The notes: a model not told the origin generated them from the sequence alone. Positions 54,902-63,724 are shown, counted from the first letter of the stretch. The stretch: DNA of 64,000 nt from Pseudarthrobacter sp. NamB4 (GCF_005796185.1 NZ_VAHM01000006.1:171939-235938); one strand, 5' to 3'. A program made the numbers and translations.

Positions 54902-55993
54902 GTGACATCCCCCCTTTTCCCCGGGCGCAACACCTCCCGGCGCACGCCGTTTAAATCCGCCGGCAAGGCTACGGCCGTCCTGGCCGCAGCAGCGCTTACC
55001 CTTTCCGCCTGCTCCACGGGCCCCGCATCCTCCACCACCGGGGCCGGTGCTTCCAGCTCCAGCAGCTCACAGTTCCCCGTCACCATTGACCACGTCTACG
55101 GCGAAACGACCATTGAGAAGCAGCCCACCCGCGTGGCCACGGTTTCCTGGGTCAATGACGACGTCGCCATAGCCCTGGGTGTGGTGCCGGTAGGCCTGCC
55201 CAAGAACGAATGGGGCGGCAACGAACAGGGCTCCACGCCCTGGAAGGACGCGGCCCTGGAGGACCTGGGTGCCGGCTTCGGTTCCGACAAGGCTCCGGTC
55301 CAGTACTCAGAGGCCGACGGCATCAACTTCACCGAGATCGCCAAGCTCACCCCGGACGTCATCCTCGCCGCCTACTCCGGCCTCACGGAAGAGGACTACA
55401 AGAAGCTCAACGAGATCGCCCCCGTGGTGGCGCACCCTGAACTGGCATACGGAACCTCCTGGCAGGACTCCACCTCCATCATCGGCAAAGCCCTCGGCAA
55501 GGACACCGAAGCAGCCAAGCTGATCTCCGACACGGAGGCCACCATCAAGGAAAAGGTGGCCGAGTACCCGCAGATCGCCGGCAAGAGCTTCATCTACGGC
55601 AACCTCGAGCCTGCCTCGGCCGACGGCGTCAACGTCTACACGGCCAACGACAACCGACCCCGCTTCCTCTCCGGGATCGGCATGACGCTTGCCCCGGTGG
55701 TTGAGGACAACTCCAAGGGCTCCCAGAAATTCTTCATCCCTTGGTCAGCGGAAAAGGCCAATGAGCTTGAATCGGACATCTTTATTACCTGGGTGCCGGA
55801 TGCCGCCACCAAGGATTCGATCAAATCCAATCCCCTCCTGGGCCAAATCCCCGCCATTAAGAAGGGCGCCCTGGTCGCCGACTCGGACAACACCCTCACG
55901 CTGTCCATCTCCGCTTCCTCCCCGCTGAGCCTGCCGTGGTCGCTGGACACGTTCCTGCCGCAGCTGGCCACTGCAGCGGACGCTGTGAAGTAA
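54902..55993 (+). CDS. Iron-siderophore ABC transporter substrate-binding lipoprotein (FepB-like)
   Basis: 363 residues from a GTG with AAGGAGTTCC. The lipoprotein signal ends at 'LTLSAC' near residue 37. The mature protein has the periplasmic-binding helical backbone fold of siderophore receptors: 'IDHVYGETTIEKQPTRVATVSWVNDDVAIALGVVP' (about 62-97), then 'PDVILAAYSGL' and 'IFITWVPD'. It differs in type from the YclQ-like protein at 12324, so it probably binds another siderophore. It is anchored outside the membrane and begins a five-gene iron operon. Confidence 0.93.
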   Translation: MTSPLFPGRNTSRRTPFKSAGKATAVLAAAALTLSACSTGPASSTTGAGASSSSSSQFPVTIDHVYGETTIEKQPTRVATVSWVNDDVAIALGVVPVGLPKNEWGGNEQGSTPWKDAALEDLGAGFGSDKAPVQYSEADGINFTEIAKLTPDVILAAYSGLTEEDYKKLNEIAPVVAHPELAYGTSWQDSTSIIGKALGKDTEAAKLISDTEATIKEKVAEYPQIAGKSFIYGNLEPASADGVNVYTANDNRPRFLSGIGMTLAPVVEDNSKGSQKFFIPWSAEKANELESDIFITWVPDAATKDSIKSNPLLGQIPAIKKGALVADSDNTLTLSISASSPLSLPWSLDTFLPQLATAADAVK

Positions 55994-56003
55994 GCACCAT
56001 TCC

Positions 56004-57092
56004 ATGACGCACAGTACGACGACGGCGGCGCGCCAGGAGCCGGGATCCGGCCCGTTGGTGCCGGGACAGGGAGATGTCCCTGCCCGCGCCCGCGCTTTCG
56101 GGGGGAAGCGCGCCGCCTGGCTGCTGGCCGCCGTCGTCGTACTTGCCTTGCTGGCCGGGGCCTCCCTGTCCATTGGGGCGAGGGAACTTGCGCTGGCCAC
56201 GGTGTGGCAGGCACTGACTGCCTTTGATCCCGCCGACGGTGACCACGCCGTGGTCCACGCCCGCATTCCCCGCACCGTCCTGGGCCTGCTGGGCGGCGGT
56301 GCGCTGGGCCTGGCGGGCGCAGCCATGCAGGGCGTGGCCCGGAACCCGCTCGCGGACCCGGGGATCATGGGCGTCAACGCCGGCGCTGCCCTCGCCGTGG
56401 TCACTGGCATCTATGTCTTCGGTGTTGACTCACTCTCCGGCTACATCTGGTTTGCTTTCGTTGGCGCCGCAGCAGCCGCCGTCGTGGTCTACCTCATCGC
56501 TTCCCTCGGCAGGGACGGGGCCACCCCCGTGAAGCTTGCCCTGGCAGGCGCGGCGCTGAACGCAGGCCTGTACTCCCTCATGAACGTCATCCTGGTGTCC
56601 AGCCAGGACACCTTGGACCGGTTCCGCTTCTGGCAGGTGGGCGGCATCGCCGGGCGCGACTGGTCGGTGGTGCTGTCCGGACTTCCGTTCCTGGCAGCCG
56701 GCGCCCTCATCGTGCTCCTGACCGGCCGCATCCATAACAGCCTGGCTCTCGGTGACGACATCGCCCGCGGCCTCGGCCAGCGGGTTGGACTGGCCCGCGG
56801 CGTCACAGCCCTCGGCATTGTGCTGCTGTGCGGTTCCGCCACCGCGCTTGCCGGGCCCATCGCTTTCGTTGGCCTGGTCATCCCGCACGCAGTCCGCTTC
56901 CTCACCGGCCCCGACTACCGCTGGATCCTGCCGTTCTCCCTCATCCTGGCGCCGGTCCTGCTCCTTGGCGCGGACATCATCGGCCGCGTTGTGCTCCTGC
57001 CGGGCGAAGTTCCGGCCGGCATCATGACAGCGCTCGTGGGTGCTCCCGTCTTCGTCTGGCTGATCCGCCGTGGCAAGGGGGCAGGACTGTGA
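56004..57092 (+). CDS. Iron-siderophore ABC transporter permease (FecCD), first
   Basis: 362 residues, 10 bases after the binding protein. The FecCD signatures 'RIPRTVLGLLGGGALGLAGAAMQGVARNPLADPGIMG' (about 90-125) and 'GPIAFVGLVIPHAVRFLTG' (near 290) are clear. About nine membrane helices are seen after a hydrophilic N-terminus of 35 residues. It pairs with the next permease to form the channel. Stop overlaps the next start by 4 bases (GTGA). Confidence 0.94.
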   Translation: MTHSTTTAARQEPGSGPLVPGQGDVPARARAFGGKRAAWLLAAVVVLALLAGASLSIGARELALATVWQALTAFDPADGDHAVVHARIPRTVLGLLGGGALGLAGAAMQGVARNPLADPGIMGVNAGAALAVVTGIYVFGVDSLSGYIWFAFVGAAAAAVVVYLIASLGRDGATPVKLALAGAALNAGLYSLMNVILVSSQDTLDRFRFWQVGGIAGRDWSVVLSGLPFLAAGALIVLLTGRIHNSLALGDDIARGLGQRVGLARGVTALGIVLLCGSATALAGPIAFVGLVIPHAVRFLTGPDYRWILPFSLILAPVLLLGADIIGRVVLLPGEVPAGIMTALVGAPVFVWLIRRGKGAGL

Positions 57093-58189
57093 CCCTCGCC
57101 CGGCCTCCCCGCGAGATGGCACTTGACGGCAATGACGCACGGAAACTTTGGGGTTATGCGCCATCCCGCGGCCTGAACCGGACCGCACTCCTGGCGGCCG
57201 CCGTCGTGATCCTGTTCGCCGTGTCTGTCCTGCTCGGCAGCTACACCGTCACCATCCCGGACTTCTTCAAAATCCTGGTGGCGCACCTGACCGGCGGTGA
57301 GAAGATCCCCGGCGCCAGCTTCATCGTGATGGAGAACAAGCTGCCGCGGGCCGTGATCGGCACCATGATCGGCCTCGCGTTCGGCCTGGCCGGCGCGTTG
57401 TTCCAGACGATGCTCCGTAACCCGCTGGCCAGCCCGGACGTCATCGGCATCAGCTATGGTGCCAGCGCCGCGGCAGTCCTGGCCATCGTGGTGTTCGGAG
57501 CGTCGGGCGCGGCCGTATCCGGTGCAGCCCTGGGCGGCGCACTCGGGGCGGCGGCCATCATCTACGCCATCTCCAGCAGCGGCACCCCGCGCGGAAGCAG
57601 CCGGGGTGCTGCCGCCGGCAACCGGTTGATCCTGGTCGGCGTGGGTATCGCCGCCGCGCTGCATGCAGTGGTCAACTTCCTCATGACCCGGGCAGATATC
57701 CGCACCGCAGCAGATGCTCTCGTCTGGCTGAACGGCTCCCTGAACTCCGCCAGCTGGGACCGTGCGGGGGTCCTTGCCCTCGCCTTGTTGGTCCTGCTCC
57801 CTGCTGCGGCGGCCATCGCCGGCCCGCTCCGGATCCTCGAGCTCGGCCCCGACGCCGCGGCCGGGCTGGGCGTGCGGGTGAACGCCACGCGCCTGGCGCT
57901 GGTGATAGTCGCCGTCTCGCTTGCAGCGGTGGCGACGGCGGCAGCCGGCCCCGTCTCGTTCGTCGCCTTCCTGGCCGGTCCCATCGCCCGCCGCTTCACC
58001 GGCAAAGCCGGCCTCCCGGCGTCGGCCCTGGTGGGTGCCCTCATCGTCCTCGCGGCCGACTATGTGGCCACCAACCTTGCCCCCCTGCTGCTGGACGGCA
58101 CCGTACTGCCCGTTGGTGTCATCACCGGCGCGCTCGGTGCCCCGTTCCTGCTGTGGCTCCTGGTCACGGCCAACCGAAAGGATGCCTGA
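57089..58189 (+). CDS. Iron-siderophore ABC transporter permease (FecCD), second
   Basis: 366 residues from GTG 57089; an open frame reaches back to 56828 but lies inside the other permease. Family features: 'KLPRAVIGTMIGLAFGLAGALFQTMLRNPLASPDVIG' near 80-116 and 'AAAGPVSFVAFLAGPIARRFTG' near 288. The partner of the previous permease. It sits directly before the ATPase gene. Confidence 0.94.
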   Translation: MTLARPPREMALDGNDARKLWGYAPSRGLNRTALLAAAVVILFAVSVLLGSYTVTIPDFFKILVAHLTGGEKIPGASFIVMENKLPRAVIGTMIGLAFGLAGALFQTMLRNPLASPDVIGISYGASAAAVLAIVVFGASGAAVSGAALGGALGAAAIIYAISSSGTPRGSSRGAAAGNRLILVGVGIAAALHAVVNFLMTRADIRTAADALVWLNGSLNSASWDRAGVLALALLVLLPAAAAIAGPLRILELGPDAAAGLGVRVNATRLALVIVAVSLAAVATAAAGPVSFVAFLAGPIARRFTGKAGLPASALVGALIVLAADYVATNLAPLLLDGTVLPVGVITGALGAPFLLWLLVTANRKDA

Positions 58190-58190
58190 C

Positions 58191-59006
58191 GTGGCAGTTC
58201 TGAACGCCAAGGACCTGACGCTGAAATACGACCAGCGCTGCGTGGTGGACGGGCTCACCGCCGAGATCCCCGAGGGCAAGGTGACCATGATCGTGGGCGC
58301 CAATGCCTGCGGAAAGTCCACCCTCCTGCGCGGCCTGTCCAGGCTCCTCAAACCCGCGGCCGGTGCCGTGACCCTGGACGGCAGGGACATCCACTCCCGC
58401 CCCGCACGGGAACTGGCCCGCACCCTTGGCCTCCTGCCACAGCATCCCACCGCCCCGGACGGCATCACCGTGCGTGACCTCGTGGGGCGCGGCCGCTACC
58501 CGCACCAGGGCTTCTTCCGGGGCGTGAGCGAAAAGGACGTCCCCGCCGTGCAGCGCGCGCTGGAAGCCACCGGGACGCTGGCCCTCGCTGGGCGGAACGT
58601 CGACGAACTGTCCGGCGGGCAGCGGCAGCGGGTATGGATTGCCATGGCACTCGCCCAGGAAACCGACGTGCTGCTGCTCGATGAGCCCACCACCTACCTG
58701 GATTTGGCGCACCAGGTGGAGGTCCTGGACCTCATCACGGATCTGAACCGCCAGCGCGGCACTACCGTGGCCATCGTCCTGCACGACCTCAACCTCGCCG
58801 CCCGCTATGCAGACAACGTGATCGCCATGAAGGGCGGCGCCGTGGTGGCAGTCGGCTCCCCGCTCAAGGTGGTGACGGAGGACCTGGTCCGCGATGTTTT
58901 CGGCCTCGAATCCCGTATCATCCCGGATCCCGTCTCCGGAACACCCCTGATCATTCCCATCGGCCGCCACCACGTCCCCGCGAACGAACTGGAGCTCGTT
59001 TCATGA
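58191..59006 (+). CDS. Iron-siderophore ABC transporter ATP-binding protein
   Basis: 271 residues from GTG 58191 (AAAGG ends 9 bases before it); ATG 58182 is in frame and overlaps the permease stop, but AAAGG abuts it without room. Walker A 'GANACGKST' (near 37; an alanine replaces the usual proline, as in several FepC proteins), signature 'LSGGQRQRVWIAMALAQ' near 139, Walker B 'LLLDEPTTYLD' near 162 and the 'LHDLNLAARYAD' switch are intact. It powers the FecCD channel. Confidence 0.94.
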   Translation: MAVLNAKDLTLKYDQRCVVDGLTAEIPEGKVTMIVGANACGKSTLLRGLSRLLKPAAGAVTLDGRDIHSRPARELARTLGLLPQHPTAPDGITVRDLVGRGRYPHQGFFRGVSEKDVPAVQRALEATGTLALAGRNVDELSGGQRQRVWIAMALAQETDVLLLDEPTTYLDLAHQVEVLDLITDLNRQRGTTVAIVLHDLNLAARYADNVIAMKGGAVVAVGSPLKVVTEDLVRDVFGLESRIIPDPVSGTPLIIPIGRHHVPANELELVS

Positions 59007-60043
59007 AGACCCGCGATATCGCCTCCACGGAGCCCATGACCCTGGCGTTCGACGTCACCGTCTCCTCCGTGCAGGAACTCAGCCCCAACTTCCGGCGGAT
59101 CACGTTTGGGGGATATGCGCTGCGGGAGTTCGGTGTCCACGGCGACACCCTTGACCTTCGGATCAAACTCATGATCCCCTCCCTTGCTGCTGACGGGACC
59201 CCGCTGCCCCTTCCCGTCTTCGAGATGAGCTCCGCCGGCTGGTACCGGGAATGGCTGGCGATGGATCCCGCAGTCCGTGGTTCCATGCGCACCTACACTG
59301 TCCGGCAGGCACGCCTGGACTCGGTGTACCCGGAGATCGACGTCGACTTCGTGATGCACTTCGACGACCACGGGAACGGCGGCCCCGCCGCCAATTGGGC
59401 TCTCAACGCCAGGCCCGGCGACGCCATCACCATCATCGGCCCCAACAACCGCGCCGCGCACTGCGTCACGGCGGAGATCTACTCAGGCATCGAATGGCGG
59501 CCCGGGCTGGCGCAGCGCATCCTGCTCGCAGGTGATGAAACGTCTGTCCCGGCCATCTCCGCCATCCTCGAAAGCCTGCCGGAGTACATGACCGGCCACG
59601 CCTTCCTGGAAGTTCCCGAAGCCGGCGACTTCCTGGACCTGACGTCGCCCGCCGACGTCCAGATCACCTGGCTGGCGCGCGGTGCGTCCATTGGCCGGTC
59701 CCGGCCGCACGGCCAGCTCCTTCAGGACGCGGTCCGCAAGGCCGTCCCGGTGCCTGGCTGGGTGGGCATCAAAGCGGCCGGCGGCGGCGCAGGCCCCGAG
59801 CCCGAGGACGTCAACGTGGACGTGGACATCCTCTGGGAGACGCCCGCCCGCATGGAAACGGCCGAGATCCAGGCAACCAAGAACCCGGACATGCCCGCCG
59901 GTGCCATGCCCTTTTACGCCTGGATCGCCGGCGAAGCAGCCGTTATCAAGGACATGCGCCGGTACCTGGTCCGGGATGTGGGGATTGACCGGAAACAGGT
60001 CGCTTTCATGGGGTACTGGCGGCAGGGCAAAGCCGAAGGCTGA
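59003..60043 (+). CDS. Siderophore-interacting protein (flavin-dependent ferric reductase)
   Basis: 346 residues, overlaps the ATPase gene by 4 bases. It has FAD-binding 'MRTYTVRQAR' (RxYT motif near 95), 'GNGGPAANWALNARPGD' near 130 and the nucleotide-binding 'AGDETSVPAISAILESLP' near 175, with the late 'MGYWRQGKAEG'. These proteins (ViuB/YqjH type) reduce imported ferric siderophore in the cytoplasm and release iron, the expected end of the import route here. It has a longer central part than many members. A four-unit repeat array follows at 6 bases. Confidence 0.92.
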   Translation: MKTRDIASTEPMTLAFDVTVSSVQELSPNFRRITFGGYALREFGVHGDTLDLRIKLMIPSLAADGTPLPLPVFEMSSAGWYREWLAMDPAVRGSMRTYTVRQARLDSVYPEIDVDFVMHFDDHGNGGPAANWALNARPGDAITIIGPNNRAAHCVTAEIYSGIEWRPGLAQRILLAGDETSVPAISAILESLPEYMTGHAFLEVPEAGDFLDLTSPADVQITWLARGASIGRSRPHGQLLQDAVRKAVPVPGWVGIKAAGGGAGPEPEDVNVDVDILWETPARMETAEIQATKNPDMPAGAMPFYAWIAGEAAVIKDMRRYLVRDVGIDRKQVAFMGYWRQGKAEG

Positions 60044-60049
60044 ACCACC

Positions 60050-60177
60050 GACGCTCTCTCACTCGATGTGGGGTTTCCCCCGACGCTCTCTCACTCGACG
60101 CGGGGTTCCCCCCGACGCTCTCTCACTCGACGCGGGTTTTCGGCGGACCCTCTCGCACTCACTGTTCATCCCGCCGT
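60050..60177 (+). repeat. Four-unit 32-base tandem repeat after the siderophore-interacting protein gene
   Basis: Units begin at 60050, 60082, 60114 and 60146, all 32 bases apart. The first three share GACGCTCTCTCACTCGA exactly; the last keeps GACCCTCTCGCACTC. Units 1 and 2 end in a GGGG-TT/TTT-CCCC mini hairpin. The array starts 6 bases after the stop codon and fills most of the 146 bases before the next gene frame. This is the best preserved copy in the window. Confidence 0.85.
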
Positions 60178-60216
60178 CGTTCCTTCTTCTTGTTTAGCCG
60201 GTACTTTCGACCTGTG

Positions 60217-61113
60217 GTGCCTGAACCTTTGCTTCCTGATTCCAGGCGGCGGGTGTTTGTTGCCCTTGGGGATTCCTTTACTGAGGGGGTCGGGGACCGG
60301 GATGAGCGGCTGCCCAACGGGGTGCGCGGGTGGGCTGACCGGGTGGCGGAGAAACTCGCCAACTCGCAGCCCGGATGGCGGTACGCGAACCTGGCCATCC
60401 GGAGCAAGCGGCTGCGGCACATCATCAACGAGCAGCTGGAACCTGCGCTGCGAATGAAGCCCACCCTCGTCACGCTGTACGCCGGCGGAAACGACATCCT
60501 CGATCTCAAAACGGACATGACCGCCCTCATGGATGAGTACGAAAAGCTCGTGGCACAGCTGGCGGAAACCGGCGCCACCCTGGTCCTCTTCACCGGCTTT
60601 GACGTCAAGGTCTCTGCCCTGCTGGAGCCGCTGAAGAAACGCAACAGCTTCTACAACCAGCAGGTCCGGGACATCGCCGAAAAATACGGCGCTGTCCTGG
60701 TGGACTACTGGTGCCTGGATGCCTTCCACGACAGGCGGATGTGGGACTCGGACCGGCTGCACATGTCCAAGGCCGGCCACAAGTACTTGGCCGGCCAGGT
60801 GCTGGACCAGCTGGGAGTGCCCCACAAGATCAGGCCGAAGGATTGGGAACCGCCCACACCGCTGGGACTGCGGGAATGGGAGCAGCAGCAACGGCGCTGG
60901 ATCCGCGACTGGGTTTTGCCGCTCTTCGGCCGCAAGCTGCGCGGCGTCACGCTGGGGGACGAGCTCGCCCCGCGCTGGCCCGAACCGGTTAAGGTGCCGC
61001 GGAAAGGCGGGCTGAAGAAACTGGCCGCCGCCGCTTCTGTCGAGGCGAAAAGTCTTAGCTGTCCAGCAGGATCTCGTAGCCCGGAGCCACCCGGGCTGCA
61101 TGGAACTCCATGA
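60217..61113 (+). CDS. SGNH/GDSL hydrolase, first paralogue
   Basis: 298 residues from GTG 60217 (GTG 60214 equally possible; no ribosome site, so translation may be leaderless). The GDSL block is 'FVALGDSFTEGVGD' (near residue 15) with the nucleophile serine, then 'YAGGNDIL' (block III asparagine) and 'DSDRLHMSKAGH' (block V Asp and His). It is probably a small esterase or lipase, cytoplasmic because no signal peptide is seen. The C-terminus runs 59 bases into the convergent YciI gene. About 45% similar by eye to the gene at 61942. Confidence 0.88.
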   Translation: MPEPLLPDSRRRVFVALGDSFTEGVGDRDERLPNGVRGWADRVAEKLANSQPGWRYANLAIRSKRLRHIINEQLEPALRMKPTLVTLYAGGNDILDLKTDMTALMDEYEKLVAQLAETGATLVLFTGFDVKVSALLEPLKKRNSFYNQQVRDIAEKYGAVLVDYWCLDAFHDRRMWDSDRLHMSKAGHKYLAGQVLDQLGVPHKIRPKDWEPPTPLGLREWEQQQRRWIRDWVLPLFGRKLRGVTLGDELAPRWPEPVKVPRKGGLKKLAAAASVEAKSLSCPAGSRSPEPPGLHGTP

Positions 61114-61342
61114 TTTCGAAGTCAGCCACCCCGTTGGTGTAAAAGGGATCCTGCGCAATGCTGGCATCCAGGGTTGCCCTGTCAGCCTGGGACAAGAGCA
61201 GCCCTCCGGTCCGCGGTACCTTACGGCCGGCAGCAATAAAAACTCCGTCATCAAATGCCTTCTGCAGCCAGGCGATGTGGGCGTCATTGTGGAAGTCGAC
61301 GATGTCCTGCGGAACGCGGTAGCTCAGGGAGACAACATACAT
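61055..61342 (-). CDS. YciI family protein
   Basis: 95 residues, the normal length. It contains the conserved 'MYVVSLSYRVPQDIVDFHNDAHIAWLQKAF' start, with His and Asp at the YciI active-site positions, and 'GRKVPRTGGLLL' in the middle. Structurally a ferredoxin-like dimer; enzymatic role is not established. It overlaps the SGNH gene's 3' end on the opposite strand, and it lies 71 bases from the divergent MarR start. Confidence 0.9.
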   Translation of the reverse strand: MYVVSLSYRVPQDIVDFHNDAHIAWLQKAFDDGVFIAAGRKVPRTGGLLLSQADRATLDASIAQDPFYTNGVADFEIMEFHAARVAPGYEILLDS

Positions 61343-61413
61343 GGCCCCAGCCTACCGGCCGCCCATGCGCGGACTTGAAGGGTCAACCAGACGCCTCTCG
61401 TAGAATGAGGGAC

Positions 61414-61893
61414 ATGACCGAACCCCGCTGGCTCAATGCCGACGAACGCCGTGCCTGGCTTGCCCTGGTCAGCATCAACACCCTGCTGCCCGCGGCCCTG
61501 GACACCAAACTGCATGCGGCGGGGAAGCTGTCCCTCTTTGACTACACCGTGCTGGCCATGCTTTCCGAGGCGGAGGGGCGCTTCCTGCCCATGAGCGAGC
61601 TTGCCGCCCGCAGCAGCGCGTCCCTGTCCAGGCTTTCGCACGTGGTGACCAAGCTGCAGAAGCGCGGCTGGGTGGAACGCCGGCCGCACCCCCATGATGC
61701 CCGCGTCACCACCGCCCACCTCACTGAGGAAGGCTGGGCAACCATAGTGGGCCTTGCGCCTGGTCACGTGGAGACGGTCCGGGACTTGTTCCTGGATGCC
61801 CTCACTGAACAGGACGTCCTGGACTTGGCCCGGATCGGGGAGAAGGTAGTGGGCAGGCTGGACGCCGACCACTGGATCCTCAGGGAAAACTAG
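61414..61893 (+). CDS. MarR family transcriptional regulator
   Basis: 159 residues from ATG 61414 (ATG 61405 also in frame). The winged helix core reads 'LFDYTVLAMLSEAEGRFLPMSELAARSSASLSRLSHVVTKLQKRGWVERRPHPHDARVTTAHLTEEGW', spanning about residues 40-107. It usually senses small aromatic ligands or oxidants. The divergent YciI gene is the nearest candidate target, and the downstream SGNH hydrolase lies 48 bases away on the same strand, perhaps in the same transcript. Confidence 0.92.
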   Translation: MTEPRWLNADERRAWLALVSINTLLPAALDTKLHAAGKLSLFDYTVLAMLSEAEGRFLPMSELAARSSASLSRLSHVVTKLQKRGWVERRPHPHDARVTTAHLTEEGWATIVGLAPGHVETVRDLFLDALTEQDVLDLARIGEKVVGRLDADHWILREN

Positions 61894-61941
61894 CTCCCCC
61901 ACTGGTTGGTTGCTCCCAGCAACTGATGGCAGACTATCCGA

Positions 61942-62703
61942 ATGGATTTCACTACCCGGTTTGTCGCTCTGGGTGACTCATTCACCGAAGGCGTAGGCGA
62001 CGACGATCCCACCCGCCCCAACGGGGTCCGCGGCTGGGCCGACCGCGTGGCCGAGCAGTTGGGTGCGGCTGACCCCGACTTCGGATACGCCAACCTCGCC
62101 ATCCGCGGAAGGAAGCTCCGCCAGATCCTGGCTGATCAGGTGGCCGCCGCCGTCGAACTTAAGCCCACCCTGGTGACCATCTACGCGGGAGCCAACGACA
62201 TCCTTCGCCCGAGGATCGACATTGACGATCTCCTGGTGGAGTACGACGGCGCCATTGCCACACTGCGCGCCACCGGTGCCACCGTGGTCATGTTTACAGG
62301 CTTCGACGCGCGGGGGTCGAAGGTGTTCAGCACCATGCGCGGGCGCACGGCCATCTATAACGAACTTGTCCGCGGCATCGCCGGAGACCACGGCGCGCTG
62401 CTGGTGGATTACTGGCGCTTCAGTGAGTACTACGACTGGGGCATGTGGGCGCAGGACCGGATGCACATGTCCGCCGCCGGTCACGCCAACATGGCCAAGC
62501 GGGTGCTGGACGTCCTGGAACACGACCACACCATCGACATCCCGCCCATGACCCCCGTTCCCGAACTCAGTGGGCTGGATGCCGTCCGTGCCAACGCGCG
62601 CTGGTTCAGGCAGTATGCAGGACCGTGGGTGGTTCGCAGGGTCACCGGTAAGTCTTCCGGGGACGGACTGAAGCCGAAGTATCCGCAACTCACGCGGCTC
62701 TGA
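61942..62703 (+). CDS. SGNH/GDSL hydrolase, second paralogue
   Basis: 253 residues. It has 'FVALGDSFTEGVGDDDPTRPNGVRGWADRVAE' at residues about 6-37, 'YAGANDIL' block III, and 'AQDRMHMSAAGHANMAKRVLDVL' block V. It resembles the 60217 gene over its full catalytic core ('NGVRGWADRVAE' is identical in both), so the two are duplicates that flank YciI and MarR. Substrate unknown. No signal peptide. Confidence 0.9.
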   Translation: MDFTTRFVALGDSFTEGVGDDDPTRPNGVRGWADRVAEQLGAADPDFGYANLAIRGRKLRQILADQVAAAVELKPTLVTIYAGANDILRPRIDIDDLLVEYDGAIATLRATGATVVMFTGFDARGSKVFSTMRGRTAIYNELVRGIAGDHGALLVDYWRFSEYYDWGMWAQDRMHMSAAGHANMAKRVLDVLEHDHTIDIPPMTPVPELSGLDAVRANARWFRQYAGPWVVRRVTGKSSGDGLKPKYPQLTRL

Positions 62704-62956
62704 TCGCGGGCCCCCTTATACACCTTTCGGTGCCCAATTGGTCTTTAATTGAACGAACTCGTAGACTTGGTAGGCGCTAAGTGCGCGGAGCGTGCGCAAT
62801 TGCTCCGGTTGTCCGGTAATTTCTCCAGGGCGGCCGGTAGTTAGGGGCTCAAGTTGCGTGACTAACCGTTGCCCTTCTTCACTTTTGGGTCGCCCTTAGC
62901 AGCATGGTCCAGCAGCAGATATGCGGATCATTACATTCAATTCTTGAGGAGAAGTC

Positions 62957-63193
62957 ATGGCAGCACACTGCCAAGTGACCGGGGCCGAGCCGGGCTTTGG
63001 GCACAGCATTTCGCACTCGCACCGCCGCAACAAGCGTCGGTTCGATCCGAACATTCAGAAGAAGCGCTACTGGGTTCCGTCCCTGCGCCGTAACGTCACG
63101 CTGCAGGTTTCTGCACGTGGCATCAAGACCATCGACGTACGCGGCATCGACGCAGTCGTCGCCGACATTCTGGCTCGTGGGGTGAAGCTCTAG
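62957..63193 (+). CDS. rpmB: 50S ribosomal protein L28
   Basis: 78 residues, start ATG with GAGGAGAAGTC upstream. '[26 protein letters not shown]' and '[21 protein letters not shown]' are the L28 consensus. It has a single cysteine, so it lacks the paired CxxC zinc ligands of some L28 forms. Its stop TAG shares a G with the next start. I see no Zur box in the 253 bases before it, in which I can support no other feature. Confidence 0.96.
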   Translation: MAAHCQVTGAEPGFGHSISHSHRRNKRRFDPNIQKKRYWVPSLRRNVTLQVSARGIKTIDVRGIDAVVADILARGVKL

Positions 63194-63360
63194 TGGCTAA
63201 GGACAAGGACGTACGTCCGATCATCAAGCTCAAGTCGACCGCGGGTACGGGCTACACCTACGTAACCCGCAAGAACCGTCGTAACGACCCGGACCGCCTG
63301 GTCCTGAAGAAGTACGACCCCAAGATCCGCCAGCACGTCGAATTCCGAGAGGAGCGCTAA
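63193..63360 (+). CDS. rpmG: 50S ribosomal protein L33, cysteine-free form
   Basis: 55 residues from GTG 63193, overlapping the rpmB stop by one base. '[19 protein letters not shown]' and '[19 protein letters not shown]' are L33 consensus; no cysteine is present, so it is the zinc-independent form. A short gene easily missed by length filters. Confidence 0.96.
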   Translation: MAKDKDVRPIIKLKSTAGTGYTYVTRKNRRNDPDRLVLKKYDPKIRQHVEFREER

Positions 63361-63363
63361 ACC

Positions 63364-63669
63364 ATGGCTAAGAAGTCAAAGATTGCTCGCAACGAGCAGC
63401 GCAAGGTCATCGTTGAGCGCTACGCTGCCAAGCGCCTCGAGCTGAAGAAGACCCTGGTTGACGAAAACGCAACCGATGAAGCACGCGAAGCAGCCCGCCT
63501 GGGCCTGCAGAAGCTGCCCCGCGACGCGTCCCCGATCCGTCTGCGTAACCGCGACATCATCGACGGCCGCCCCCGCGGTACCTTCCAGAAGTTCGGCATC
63601 TCCCGTGTCCGCTTCCGCGACATGGCCCACAAGGGCGAACTTCCGGGCATCACCAAGTCCTCCTGGTAA
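63364..63669 (+). CDS. rpsN: 30S ribosomal protein S14, cysteine-free form
   Basis: 101 residues, 3 bases after rpmG. '[28 protein letters not shown]' at the start and '[39 protein letters not shown]' at the end (given in two parts of the usual consensus) identify S14. At 101 residues without a zinc CxxC pair it is the C-minus type. The three ribosomal genes form one operon, followed by a terminator. Confidence 0.96.
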   Translation: MAKKSKIARNEQRKVIVERYAAKRLELKKTLVDENATDEAREAARLGLQKLPRDASPIRLRNRDIIDGRPRGTFQKFGISRVRFRDMAHKGELPGITKSSW

Positions 63670-63702
63670 TCCAGCCCCGCTGATACCAGCTGCTTGGAAG
63701 GA

Positions 63703-63724
63703 CCGGCAACCTCACGGTTGCCGG
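63703..63724 (+). terminator. Terminator of the ribosomal protein operon
   Basis: CCGGCAACC (63703-63711) pairs perfectly with 63716-63724 around TCAC, and flanking AAGG/CCTT extend it. A CTTCTGGCTTTAA tail follows. Confidence 0.8.

Noticed and set aside
60050..60177. CRISPR array
   Set aside because: The 32-base period is suggestive, but units follow each other with no unique spacers, repeats are degenerate, and no Cas gene is near.
62704..62956. Zur box upstream of rpmB
   Set aside because: The sequence GGATCATTACATTCA was considered but is not a palindrome and matches the Zur pattern poorly.
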